Shown: positions 1-8,211 of the stretch, in pieces
How the letters are laid out: each line of letters starts with the position of its first letter
Position numbering within the stretch: the stretch's first letter is position 1
Assembly (NCBI RefSeq): GCF_001428005.1
Contig: NZ_LMSB01000029.1
Location: forward strand, 1-43,246
Length of the DNA stretch: 43,246 bases
Origin: Arthrobacter sp. Soil736
Lineage (GTDB): Bacteria > Actinomycetota > Actinomycetes > Actinomycetales > Micrococcaceae
Direction: 5' to 3'
The notes under the pieces: model-generated
Databases searched by the model: none
The model's input: the letters and a program-made list of their open reading frames with translations, nothing else
Told to the model about the DNA's origin: nothing
Made by a program: the position numbers and the translations under genes

Positions 1-594
1 CTGCTGAACAGGAACTTCACCGCCCCGGCCCCGAACCAGATCTGGGTGACCGATTTCACCTACGTTCCGGTCTACTCCGGATTCGTCTACGTCGCCCTCG
101 TCATCGACCTGTACTCCCGCGCGATCGTCGGCTGGGAAACCTCAACCATCAAGGACACCGCGTTCGTCGAACACTGCCTGCGGATGGCACTGTGGCGGCG
201 CCAGCACACCGGCCGACCGGCACCGGCGGGACTGATCCATCATTCCGATGCGGGCAGCCAGTACACCTCCATCCGTTACACCGACACACTGGCCCTGGAG
301 GGCCTGCAGCCATCCATTGGCAGCGTGGGTGATGCCTATGACAATGCCGCCGCCGAGACCGTGATGGGGCTGTTCAAGAACGAGGCCGTCGCGAAAGACT
401 CACCGTTCCGCAGCGGCGCGCTGAAGACCGAGACCGACGTGATGGAGATCGTCTTCGAGTGGGTCCACTGGTACAACAACGAACGCCTGCATTCTGCCCT
501 GGATCACCAGACGCCAGAGGAGTACGAGCAAACATATTATGATCTACAAACCGGCCCGTTACCCGACGACGCCGCCAACAAACAGGCGGCATGA
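1..594 (+). CDS. IS3-family transposase OrfB, 5' part outside window
   Basis: This is the C-terminal part of an IS3-family DDE integrase (rve fold); the frame is already open at base 1. Visible motifs are the first catalytic Asp in VTDFTYVP, the second in HHSDAGSQY, and the Glu region in DNAAAETVMGLFKNE. The conserved WYNNERLH...LDHQTPEEYE tail follows. It is nearly identical to the copy at 16816-18429. The reading frame is intact to the TGA, but the 3' end is followed by a second copy of its last 84 bp. The element inserted into the downstream end of the DUF35 gene on the opposite strand. Confidence 0.92.
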   Translation: MLNRNFTAPAPNQIWVTDFTYVPVYSGFVYVALVIDLYSRAIVGWETSTIKDTAFVEHCLRMALWRRQHTGRPAPAGLIHHSDAGSQYTSIRYTDTLALEGLQPSIGSVGDAYDNAAAETVMGLFKNEAVAKDSPFRSGALKTETDVMEIVFEWVHWYNNERLHSALDHQTPEEYEQTYYDLQTGPLPDDAANKQAA

Positions 595-681
595 TTGCCA
601 GAGGAGTACGAGCAAACATATTATGATCTACAAACCGGCCCGTTACCCGACGACGCCGCCAACAAACAGGCGGCATGATTC
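514..681 (+). repeat. 84-bp tandem duplication at the IS3 3' end
   Basis: Two direct units start with CCAGAGGAGTACGAG at 514 and 598. Each covers the last transposase codons, the stop codon and ATGATT. The second unit then runs into the terminal inverted repeat. The duplication lies partly behind the stop codon, so it does not change the protein. The start point CCAGAGG is also used in the other two IS3 copies of this window. Confidence 0.9.
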
Positions 682-1065
682 CCGGGACGGTTCAGTTGAG
701 TGGGTTGCGTCCGGTCCTGTCTTGATGAAGTCTGCGTAGACGCTTCGTCCGGTGAGGTTCTCTCCCGGTTCTGCGCCGAGCAGTTCGCACCGCCACCACG
801 GGCCTTCGGCCAGTTGAACGATTCCGATAGCGGTTTCTTTCGGGGTTCCGTCCGCGTTCCGGCCGTGGGCGATGGACCAGGAGACGACGGTTCCTGCGCC
901 GCTGGCTTCGACGTATTCCAGGTTTTCCGGATCCAGGGTGACGTCCGTGGTGGGGTCGTGGAACTCTCCGGTGTGGCGGTCCCTGACGATCAGGAAAACT
1001 CCGCGTTCGGCGGCTGACAGGAATTCTGCGGTGGCTGGGTCACTAACAATGGGGAATATGGCCAT
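643..1065 (-). pseudogene. DUF35 OB-fold acyl-CoA-associated protein, 3' end replaced by IS3
   Basis: This is a partner subunit of thiolase-fold enzymes (DUF35, OB fold with rubredoxin-like zinc ribbon) and the last gene of the CoA operon. The ATG at 1065 is 10 bp after the thiolase stop and has GGAG behind it. Native sequence runs to base 695 (about 123 codons); the frame then reads 17 codons of IS3 end to a stop at 643. The N-terminal ribbon (LIVRDRHTGEFHDP) has no Cys where the family normally has two CxxC pairs, so a zinc site is unlikely. The OB part is VVSWSIAHGR...GIVQLAEGPWWRCELLG...GRSVYADFI. Probably only a few terminal residues are lost, so it may still fold. Confidence 0.75.
681..694 (+). 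mobile_element. Right terminal inverted repeat of IS3 copy 1
   Basis: CCCGGGACGGTTCA is identical to the right end of the complete copy (18432-18445) and the inverse of its left end (16765-16778). It marks the exact insertion border in the DUF35 gene. Confidence 0.85.
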
Positions 1066-1075
1066 CGGGAGGCTC

Positions 1076-2245
1076 CTAGATGGTTCCGAGTACGAGCGTG
1101 GAGTGGTAGTCGAGGATGCCCCCGTTGCCGGAGACAAGCACCCGGTCATGCTTAGTGACCTGGCGTTGACCTGCCTGCCCTCGGGCCTGGATGACGGCTT
1201 CAGACAGCGGGGTCATGCCCCACATGTAGTACGACGAGAGCTGACCGCCGCCGGTGTTGACCTTCAGCGATCCCTTCGGGCCCAGGACGCCGGGCTGGGC
1301 GACAAAGTCGCCGCCTTCGCCTTTGGCGCAGAATCCGTAGTCTTCAAGGGTGATCAGGGCGGTGAATGAGTAGCAGTCGTAGAGTTCAACGACGTCGATT
1401 TCATCCAGGGTGACTCCGGCCATTTTCAGTGCCGCCGGCCCGGACCGGGCCGCTCCGGAGAGGAGCCCGAAGTTATCGTTCCGGATTCCTGTTCGTCCCG
1501 GGTGGGCCTGTGCCCAGCCGAGTATAGCCACCGGTGGCTGGGCAAGCTGCTCGGCCCGGTTTCTGCTGGTGATGATCAGGGCGATCCCGCCATTGGAGAC
1601 CAGGCAGCAGTCCAACAGGTGGAAGGGATCCGAAATCATCCTTGAGGTCTGGTGGTCCTCGATCGTGATCGTGCCCCTCAGCTGGGCGAGCGGGTTCATT
1701 GCCGCCCAGTCACGCTGGGCAACAGCGATGGCACCAAGCTGCTCGCTGGTCGTGCCGTATGTGTCCATGTGCCGGCGTGCGGCAAGGGCATACATGTTGT
1801 TGGGTGTCAGGATGCCACTCGTAGCGGTGATGGCCTGCCATCCGGAAGGAACGCTGGCCGCGGCGGCGCCGTAGGCAGAGCCGCCGCCGCGGTTCTCCTT
1901 GAGGGGGGCGTCGGCCCAGACAACGGCAATAGTCTCGGCCATGCCTGACTGCACCGCCATGGAGGCGTACTGCACCATTTGTGCAGCGGTCGAGCCATAG
2001 CCTTGCATGTAGGTGAAAAGGTTCAGGTCGGTCAGGCCGAGGGCTCGCTGCATCTCAAGTCCCACACGGCCGCTGAGCCCGTCGGAAACAATGAGCCCGT
2101 CGATGTCGTCCAGGTTGAGACCGGCGTCGGTGGCAGCCAGCCTGACCGCCTGCACTGCAAACTGCGTAGGGGTCCGTTCGTAAACCTTTCCAAGCTCGGT
2201 CATTCCCAGCCCGGCGATGACTGGCTGGCGTGTCGTGTTGTTCAT
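1076..2245 (-). CDS. Thiolase-fold (SCP2/lipid-transfer type) protein without catalytic Cys, likely aldolase
   Basis: The 389-aa protein has the thiolase fold: N-terminal VIAGLGMTELGK, central NGG, and C-terminal SGNGG (372-376) with HSTLVL. The nucleophilic Cys loop is replaced by QGYGSTAAQ (81-89). The usual GHP motif reads SSYYMWGM (338-344), and the final-loop Cys is absent. Tyr292 (DCYSF) and Tyr339/340 sit where the Ltp2 steroid side-chain aldolases carry their catalytic tyrosines. That family works as a complex with a DUF35 protein, which is the next gene here. Inference: retro-aldol cleavage of a 3-hydroxyacyl-CoA made by the hydratase upstream. A thiolase with unusual chemistry is the alternative. 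Start ATG at 2245, 18 bp after the hydratase stop. Confidence 0.85.
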   Translation of the reverse strand: MNNTTRQPVIAGLGMTELGKVYERTPTQFAVQAVRLAATDAGLNLDDIDGLIVSDGLSGRVGLEMQRALGLTDLNLFTYMQGYGSTAAQMVQYASMAVQSGMAETIAVVWADAPLKENRGGGSAYGAAAASVPSGWQAITATSGILTPNNMYALAARRHMDTYGTTSEQLGAIAVAQRDWAAMNPLAQLRGTITIEDHQTSRMISDPFHLLDCCLVSNGGIALIITSRNRAEQLAQPPVAILGWAQAHPGRTGIRNDNFGLLSGAARSGPAALKMAGVTLDEIDVVELYDCYSFTALITLEDYGFCAKGEGGDFVAQPGVLGPKGSLKVNTGGGQLSSYYMWGMTPLSEAVIQARGQAGQRQVTKHDRVLVSGNGGILDYHSTLVLGTI

Positions 2246-2263
2246 GTTCTTTGATCGCCTTTT

Positions 2264-3091
2264 CTACTTGCCCTGCCAGACAGGCTCGCGTTTTTCCGCG
2301 AACGCCTGCATGCCTTCACGGGCATCCTGGCTGCTCATCAGACGGGCGCCCTCGGCGCCGTTCCGTTGCCAGTGCTCATCATCTGCAGCCACGGTGCCGG
2401 CGCTGATGCCGTTGGCAATCCTCTTGCTCGCCTGAACGGCCAGAGGCGCGTTGGCACATATGGCTTCAGCCAGTTCCAGCGCTGCGTCCAGGACGGATTC
2501 CGCGGGAACTACGCGGTTGACAAGGCCAAGTTCAAGAGCGCGGGCAGCGGTGATCGGCTGGCCCGTGAGGATGACCTCCATTGCTGCTTTCTTGGGAATC
2601 TGCTGTCCTAGTCGGAAGGCCCCACCGGCCCCTGCATAGATGCCGCGCTTCACTTCGGGGAGTCCGAAAGTCGCGTGTTCGGCCGCGACCGCCAGATCGC
2701 TCGCCAGCACGATTTCAGTGCCGCCGCCCAGGGCGAAGCCGTTCACGGCAGCGATGGTGGGTTTGCTGATGTGGTGGTGGACGTAGCCGGCGAATCCCCA
2801 GCGTCTGATGCGGTCGTTGTCCGAAGTGAGTTCCCCGCTTGCCGCCGCCTTCAGGTCCGCTCCGGCGCAGAAGGATTTCTCACCCGCGCCGGTGATGATG
2901 ACGACCCAGATGTTGCTGTCGGCCTCGGCGAGCTCCAAGGCTTCGCCTACGCCGATCATGACGTCCAGATTGATCGCGTTTCGCGCTTCGGGTCGGTTGA
3001 GGGTCACGATCAGGACGTGTCCGCGGCGCTCAACGCGGACGGCTACACCTGCCGGGTGCTGAACTTGTTGGGCCATTGCTTCTGTGGACAT
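2264..3091 (-). CDS. Enoyl-CoA hydratase/isomerase (crotonase family)
   Basis: The 275-aa crotonase has oxyanion-hole segments KSFCAGADLK (72-81) and NGFALGGGTE (117-126). Both acid/base glutamates of true hydratases are present, at Glu126 (GGGTE) and Glu146 (GLPEVKRG). It should add water to a 2-enoyl-CoA. It is second in the minus-strand operon, 39 bp behind the CoA-transferase, and GGAAG precedes the ATG at 3091. A second ATG at 3076 has no ribosome site. No acyl-CoA dehydrogenase or 3-hydroxyacyl-CoA dehydrogenase lies in the operon. The substrate may therefore arrive unsaturated, and the hydroxyacyl product may go straight to the thiolase-fold protein. Confidence 0.93.
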   Translation of the reverse strand: MSTEAMAQQVQHPAGVAVRVERRGHVLIVTLNRPEARNAINLDVMIGVGEALELAEADSNIWVVIITGAGEKSFCAGADLKAAASGELTSDNDRIRRWGFAGYVHHHISKPTIAAVNGFALGGGTEIVLASDLAVAAEHATFGLPEVKRGIYAGAGGAFRLGQQIPKKAAMEVILTGQPITAARALELGLVNRVVPAESVLDAALELAEAICANAPLAVQASKRIANGISAGTVAADDEHWQRNGAEGARLMSSQDAREGMQAFAEKREPVWQGK

Positions 3092-3130
3092 TGTTCTTCC
3101 GTTCTTTCTGCGGAGGGTGAGGTTTGAGGG

Positions 3131-5554
3131 CTATTTGGTGCCCGCGAATTCCTGAAGGATGTTTTCGTCCAGGAGGCGCTGGATTTCCGTCTCGTCCATG
3201 CCAAGGTGCCGCCCGGCCAGGGATCGCGTGTGTTCTCCCTGGTACGGTGCCGGAGCGAGCCGGGGAGAAGGGACGCTTTCGAAGTGTGCTTCGGCGAGGA
3301 GTGTGGGGAGAGGAGTTGGGAACGCCTGGTGGGTCAGGGCACCGATCAGGTTTCGCTGCTTCAGATGCAGGTCCTGTTCAAGGTCGGCCATGCGTGCCAT
3401 CTGACCGGCCGGAACACCGGCCTGCTGCAGTTCGGCCGCCGCGCTGTCGGCAGTCCGCTCCGCCGTCCACGCCTGCACCACGGATGAGAGCTCATCTTTG
3501 CGCTTGAGTCGCCCGGACGCTGTTCCGAGGTCTGGTTCGGTGAGCCATTCCGGATGCCCGATGGTCCTCGCCAGCCCGGCAAAGTGCGAACCGGCAACCA
3601 CATCAATCACGACCCAGTTGTCCTCACCCGAAGCCCGGAAAACTCCCCGGGGGGCGTCTTCTCCACGGTCGTTGCCTTCAGGGCGGATGGAGTTTGGCTT
3701 GACCGATTCCAGTGCCAGCTGATCTGCCATGCCACCGAAGATGATGTCGACCTGGGCGCTTCCGACCCTGCCGCCCTTGCCAGTGCGCTGGCGCCGGAGC
3801 AGCAGGGCTGACACGGCGACGGCGTTGAGCCGGGCACCCACGTGGTCCGGGTAGATGGTGATTGCATCGCTGAAGCTTTCCGGGATATCCGGGTACTGCC
3901 ACAGCATGCTCAGGCCGGCACTGGCCCGTACAAGGGGGCCGTAGCCCATGCGGCCGCTCCACGGTCCGTGATTGCCGAAGGCGCTGCTCTCGGACAGGAT
4001 GATTCCCGGGTTGAGTTCAGCCAGGGTTTCGTATCCGAGGCCGAGTTTGTCCAGTGTTCCGGGTTTGAAGTTGGTCAGAACCACGTCCGCGTTCTTGGCG
4101 AGCCGGCGGAAAATGTCGCGGCCTTCTTCAGACTTGAGGTTCAGACCCAGGCTCTGCTTGTTGCGGTGGCCCCAGGCGAAGCTCTCGGTCATGGCAGAAC
4201 CGTCCAAGGACTGACGGCTGCCGTCAGGGAATTCGCGGCTTTCGATTTTGATGACTTCTGCTCCGTAGTCAGCGAACAGCCGGCCAAGTTCCCCGCCGAC
4301 GACAATGACGCCAAGATCCAGCACCTTTAGGCCATCAAACGGAAGCTTCGTGCCCAGTGCCCGATGGGAGACCCGATCAGTTGCCGGGGAATGAAGGTCC
4401 GCGAAGACGGCGTCGTTGTCCCTTCCCGGATAGGGGGCGGGACGGCGAATGCCGAATTTTTCCTGATCGATTTCGACCATGCCCGTCGGCATCGTCAGCG
4501 TCAGACCCTCGGCGATTTCAGCCTCCGCGAACCCACCCGCTTCCCTGAAAGCCGGCTCGTTCAGGACTTCAGTCGCCGTCGCCAGCGCGGCGGTCGGAAC
4601 CCCGAACGACTGCCCCTGGGCGACAACCTCCTGCTTGGTCATGCCAGAGAACAGCTTGCCGATCATCGGGTAAAGCGTTCCCGCCGCGGCAAAACGTTCA
4701 CTCATGGCGAGGTACTTCGGGTCCGCAAATTCCTTCGGCTCACCGAGCCAGGCGAACAGTCCCTGCCACTGCCGCGCGCTCAGCACGCAGATGCGCACAT
4801 GACCGTCCAGAGTCGGAAAAATAGGATAGAGATGGCGTGCATCCGGGCGACCCGGCGGGAGGTCCCGCAATGACTGTCCGGACCGGGCGCTCCCTCCGAT
4901 CCCCATCCCGGGATCAAGGATCTGAATCAGTCCCTCGGAGATGGAGAAATCCACGTTGTCACCGGCGCCGGTGCGGAGTGAGTTGATGTGTGCCAGGATG
5001 GCCGTCCATGCAGCCTGGATCGCGGCAGCTTCGAACGCCAAGAATTTTGGCGGCAGCAAAGGCTCAGGCACTTCGGGCAGGCCGGAGCGGGACAAGACAC
5101 TGCTCAGGGCGAAATGAACGTCGCTGGTGGCGATCCAGTCTTTGCGGTCACCGAAGCGCCCAAAGTCCGAGATGGAGACGGCTACCAGCCGCGGATTGAT
5201 CGCGCGAAGGAGCTCGGGAGAGAAGCCCTGCCCGGCCAGAACTTCGGGGGGAGTGTTGTGGAGGAAAATGTCGGTGGTCTTCAGCAGCGCGGAGAACTGT
5301 TCGCGGCCCTCGTCCGAGGACAGATCGAGGGTCACACCCCGCTTGTTGACGTTGCGGACGGCGAAGGCAAGGCCGATGCCCTGGATCTCCGGACCCGTCT
5401 TGCGTGACGATGCGCCTTCCGGCGGTTCGACGCGGATGACGTCGGCACCCAGGTCGGCCAGCAACCGGCCTGTCGACTCGCACCCCCCGTCGACTGCATC
5501 GATCACCCGGACGCCTGCAAGGGGTCCTTCCAACTGGTTTGACTGTTCGGTCAT
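3131..5554 (-). CDS. Tandem-fused CaiB/BaiF (family III) CoA-transferase
   Basis: The 807-aa protein carries two complete family III CoA-transferase modules, roughly residues 10-395 and 405-800; single enzymes are about 400 aa. Lined up on the family pattern, the catalytic Asp is present in module 2 (Asp603, GSAQVDIIFG) but is Glu207 in module 1 (VDFSISEGL). Only module 2 would be expected to form the acyl anhydride/thioester intermediate. The ATG at 5554 has AAGGAAG seven bases upstream; an upstream GTG at 5578 has none. First gene of the operon, it would load the carboxylic acid substrate with CoA. The two-module layout recalls the heteromeric BbsE/BbsF benzylsuccinate CoA-transferase. Confidence 0.92.
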   Translation of the reverse strand: MTEQSNQLEGPLAGVRVIDAVDGGCESTGRLLADLGADVIRVEPPEGASSRKTGPEIQGIGLAFAVRNVNKRGVTLDLSSDEGREQFSALLKTTDIFLHNTPPEVLAGQGFSPELLRAINPRLVAVSISDFGRFGDRKDWIATSDVHFALSSVLSRSGLPEVPEPLLPPKFLAFEAAAIQAAWTAILAHINSLRTGAGDNVDFSISEGLIQILDPGMGIGGSARSGQSLRDLPPGRPDARHLYPIFPTLDGHVRICVLSARQWQGLFAWLGEPKEFADPKYLAMSERFAAAGTLYPMIGKLFSGMTKQEVVAQGQSFGVPTAALATATEVLNEPAFREAGGFAEAEIAEGLTLTMPTGMVEIDQEKFGIRRPAPYPGRDNDAVFADLHSPATDRVSHRALGTKLPFDGLKVLDLGVIVVGGELGRLFADYGAEVIKIESREFPDGSRQSLDGSAMTESFAWGHRNKQSLGLNLKSEEGRDIFRRLAKNADVVLTNFKPGTLDKLGLGYETLAELNPGIILSESSAFGNHGPWSGRMGYGPLVRASAGLSMLWQYPDIPESFSDAITIYPDHVGARLNAVAVSALLLRRQRTGKGGRVGSAQVDIIFGGMADQLALESVKPNSIRPEGNDRGEDAPRGVFRASGEDNWVVIDVVAGSHFAGLARTIGHPEWLTEPDLGTASGRLKRKDELSSVVQAWTAERTADSAAAELQQAGVPAGQMARMADLEQDLHLKQRNLIGALTHQAFPTPLPTLLAEAHFESVPSPRLAPAPYQGEHTRSLAGRHLGMDETEIQRLLDENILQEFAGTK

Positions 5555-5718
5555 GGCCACACTTCCTTGTATGAGCACTCAGATCCGCTGCACCGCGAAT
5601 CGGGAATGTTAGTGGGCGGTTCAGCCCTGGTTTGCAGTTCCCAATGTCCCAGCGCTGCGCGCGGTTGAACATCGCAAAAAAAGAGGGATAAACAATGCAT
5701 CGTTCACTGTCAGCATGC

Positions 5719-5769
5719 TGCGCTTCACGCAACGTGCGGGGTGCAAAAGTCGCCCGTCACTTGTGGTGA
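5719..5769. promoter_or_regulatory. Two LysR-type T-N11-A boxes in the divergent intergenic region
   Basis: TGCGCTTCACGCA (5719-5731) and TCACTTGTGGTGA (5757-5769) both fit T-N11-A with dyad ends, with centres 38 bp apart. They lie between the CoA operon start (5554) and the LysR start (5801), the usual place for a recognition and an activation site. The pairing is inferred from sequence only. Confidence 0.5.
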
Positions 5770-5800
5770 GATGCACGTCACATGACGCTAAGGTGGGTCG

Positions 5801-6712
5801 GTGGAGTTGGGATATTTGAGAGCCTTCGTAGCGGCGTCACGCCATCACAATGTGGGCAGGGCGGCCGTCTCACTGAACCTGACCCCGTCCCCGGTGAGCA
5901 GGGCCATCCATGGCCTCGAACGTGATCTCGGGGTCGTATTGTTCGAGAGGCGGTATCACGAGCTAAAACTGACCGCGGCAGGTGAGGCCGCGCTGACCAG
6001 AGCGGTGGAGATCCTTGCCCAAACTGCAGCTCTCCAGCGCGAGGCTAAGGGCGACACTTATCTCAGCCCCCTCAGGATCGGTTCCACGCCGTGGGCCCCC
6101 AACCGGTACGTGGAACGCCTGACCACCGTCCTGGGTGATCTCGACGAACCAGAGACGAACGTGGACCTGGAAATGTCCTCAGAACTTCTGCATTCACTTC
6201 GTCACGGCGACCTGGATATCGCACTCGTCCATCTGCCTGTGACCTACCCCGACATCGCAGTTCGGGAACTGGGTCGCTACAAGTTCGTGGCCTTCAGGGA
6301 CGCAAGCACCGAGCCATTCCACGTATCCGAGCTCCGGCTCCGGGATCTTGCCGGCCGAACGATCCTGACGCTCCCGTCCAACCTCCAACCGGCCCCCATG
6401 CTGGCGACGCGCGACCGGCTCCTGGAAGCAGGTGTTGCAGCCGTCAACGAAATGGACCTCCGTGACGTCGTCACCCTTACCGCGAGACTGCGTAAAACCG
6501 GCGAAATCATGCTCGGAACCCACTCAGAAGACACCCCGCTTTCCCGGTTGACCGACACAAGTTCGCTGCTCGCAACGCCCATAGCGGACGGAGAGATAGA
6601 TTTTAAGGTCGGCGTTGCATGGCGTTCCCGGGACGGCATGAACCTCGAACGCATCCTTCGAATAGTCAATCTGCTCCGCTCGGAGGCCGGAAGCCTGGAC
6701 GAAATCGTCTAG
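5801..6712 (+). CDS. LysR-family transcriptional regulator
   Basis: The 303-aa protein has an N-terminal winged HTH (residues 2-60: LRAFVAASRHHNVGRAAVSL...LERDLGVVLFERR). An effector-binding periplasmic-protein-like domain follows from about residue 88. The GTG start at 5801 has AAGGTGGG about eight bases upstream. It is divergent from the CoA-transferase operon over 246 bp, the classic layout for a regulator that senses the pathway substrate and switches the opposite operon. The inducer cannot be read from sequence. Confidence 0.93.
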   Translation: MELGYLRAFVAASRHHNVGRAAVSLNLTPSPVSRAIHGLERDLGVVLFERRYHELKLTAAGEAALTRAVEILAQTAALQREAKGDTYLSPLRIGSTPWAPNRYVERLTTVLGDLDEPETNVDLEMSSELLHSLRHGDLDIALVHLPVTYPDIAVRELGRYKFVAFRDASTEPFHVSELRLRDLAGRTILTLPSNLQPAPMLATRDRLLEAGVAAVNEMDLRDVVTLTARLRKTGEIMLGTHSEDTPLSRLTDTSSLLATPIADGEIDFKVGVAWRSRDGMNLERILRIVNLLRSEAGSLDEIV

Positions 6713-6909
6713 TTTCGAGCGACATCTGATTCCGCAGAATTCAGTATTCAGAAACGGTCGTATATGACTGCGCGGCGTATAGCAGCGGGATCGACCGCAG
6801 GCGAATCCGGCTGACGTAGATACAGGGGCGCGTCGGACTTGGTACTTTTTGATTGCGGCTCGGCATCTCGGCAGGGGGGACCGACTTCGGACTTGGAAGG
6901 GCAACACCG

Positions 6910-7188
6910 ATGAGCACTCCTCAGTACCAGGCGCCACCACCGCAGCACAAGGGCGACGGATCCGCCCCTGCCAGGACCAACACCCTTGCTGTCGCCGCAT
7001 TTGCCTCATCGTTCCTTATCGGGGTGACCGGCGTCATCCTTGGGTTCATCGCCCTGAATCAGATCAAGACCACAGGTGAACGCGGCCGCGGCTTGGCCAT
7101 TGCTGCTGTCGTCGTCGGCTGCGCCTACATGGCCATCTTCACGTACATCACCATCGCCCTCTTTTCGTCAGAGGGCCGCAACGCCTGA
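6910..7188 (+). CDS. DUF4190 small membrane protein
   Basis: The 92-aa protein begins with a Gly/Pro/Gln-rich tail (STPQYQAPPPQHKGDG). Two membrane helices follow, about residues 26-48 and 58-82. Between them is GFIALNQIKTTGERGRGLAIA, the signature of DUF4190 proteins. The ATG at 6910 is preceded by GGAAGGG at the right distance. It stands alone between the LysR gene and a convergent membrane gene. Function unknown for the family. Confidence 0.85.
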   Translation: MSTPQYQAPPPQHKGDGSAPARTNTLAVAAFASSFLIGVTGVILGFIALNQIKTTGERGRGLAIAAVVVGCAYMAIFTYITIALFSSEGRNA

Positions 7189-7210
7189 CACTCGTGAGGT
7201 CGCCCCTCTA

Positions 7211-7612
7211 TCAGGTTCGGCGGTAGCCGCGGTCCACCATTCCGCCGATGATTCCTGCGATCGCTCCCGGCAGGGCCAAGAGGGCGACGAGGTGCCGCAG
7301 CCCGCTGTAAGGCCACACCACGGCGACGCCACCGACGATGATTGCAGGCGCTGCCACGCACGCCGTTACCCAGTGCGGATGGCCGCGCAGGAGCGACCAG
7401 ACGGCTGCTGCCAACGACGCCACAGAGCCAGCAAGTATGTACAGGCTGCCGACACGTGCATCCTCTACAAATTCCGGTATCGCCGTATAGCCGATGAAAA
7501 ATGACCTCAGCAGGCCGATGACCATCAGGACGATGGACGCCACGACCAGGATCGACCAGAGGATAACGCCGGGCCATCCCCGACGGCGGACGGAAGCATG
7601 TTCCTGGCTCAT
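7211..7612 (-). CDS. Four-helix integral membrane protein, unknown
   Basis: The 133-aa protein has four hydrophobic stretches: WPGVILWSILVVASIVLMVIG, VGSLYILAGSVASLAAAVWSLL, VTACVAAPAIIVGGVAVVW and LVALLALPGAIAGIIGGMV. The ATG at 7612 has GGAG eight bases upstream; an in-frame start at 7636 has no such site. Its stop is 23 bp from the convergent DUF4190 stop. No family recognised. Confidence 0.75.
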   Translation of the reverse strand: MSQEHASVRRRGWPGVILWSILVVASIVLMVIGLLRSFFIGYTAIPEFVEDARVGSLYILAGSVASLAAAVWSLLRGHPHWVTACVAAPAIIVGGVAVVWPYSGLRHLVALLALPGAIAGIIGGMVDRGYRRT

Positions 7613-7632
7613 CGTCGGCGCTCCTTTCCCCG

Positions 7633-7905
7633 TCACCGGACGAACCTGAACATCGCCTGGTGTGAGCCGCCGTCGTTCAGCGTCTTATCGAACGTCCGAC
7701 AGGTTCCGGCCCAGCTGTCCTGAGTCTTCCACACGTAGTTGTTCCTCTGGGTGGCTGCATCGTAGGTCAGGGGGGCCGTCCCCTGGGAGAGGGTCAACGG
7801 CCACAGTCCACCACTGGAGACAGGACCCCGATAGAACCAAGGAAGTGGAACGCAGCCGCCAAGGCGTGAGTTTAACCTGCAGCCTTGAAAGTGAAGGACG
7901 ATCAC
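7633..7905 (-). pseudogene. C-terminal remnant of a PxKF-domain surface protein
   Basis: The open frame ends with LTYDAATQRNNYVWKT, then DSWAGTCRTF, then a DGGSHQAMFRFVR end. This is the closing pattern of PxKF domains found at the C-terminus of secreted actinobacterial proteins (YDATT...YVWKTDKAWAGTCRQL...DG...A.F.F). Upstream of about 7870 the similarity fades and no start or signal peptide remains. Only the last 70 or so codons survive. It lies directly before the membrane gene at 7612. Confidence 0.6.
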
Positions 7906-8211
7906 TACGCGGCAGCCTACTCTTCTTCAATGATCCCTGATGTCCTGCCGGAAAAGTCGATTTCGATAGGCGTGAAGGTGGTCTGAAAAGCGATACCCGC
8001 CTTCCTATCAAGCACCCCTCCATCGGGCGGATATGTGACAGGGTGGCGCATCCCCACAACCGATTCACCTAAGAGCTGTTCCGGCGTCGGAGCCAAAGGC
8101 AAAGCTGGCTAAGTCATAAACGAAACGTCGCGGCCCTGGAAGTGTCGAGAAGCTGCGACCTGGAACATGGCACCATACGTTACGGACATCATCCACCTAC
8201 GCGCGCCGGTT
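7906..8211. other. Intergenic, nothing recognised
   Basis: A 61-codon open frame on the minus strand (7917-8102, TTG start) has no ribosome site and no recognisable family. I see no clear RNA, repeat or terminator. Confidence 0.5.

Noticed and set aside
514..681. Reading the IS3 end duplications as a CRISPR-like or regulatory repeat array
   Set aside because: Only two units, no spacers, and the units are pieces of the transposase gene.
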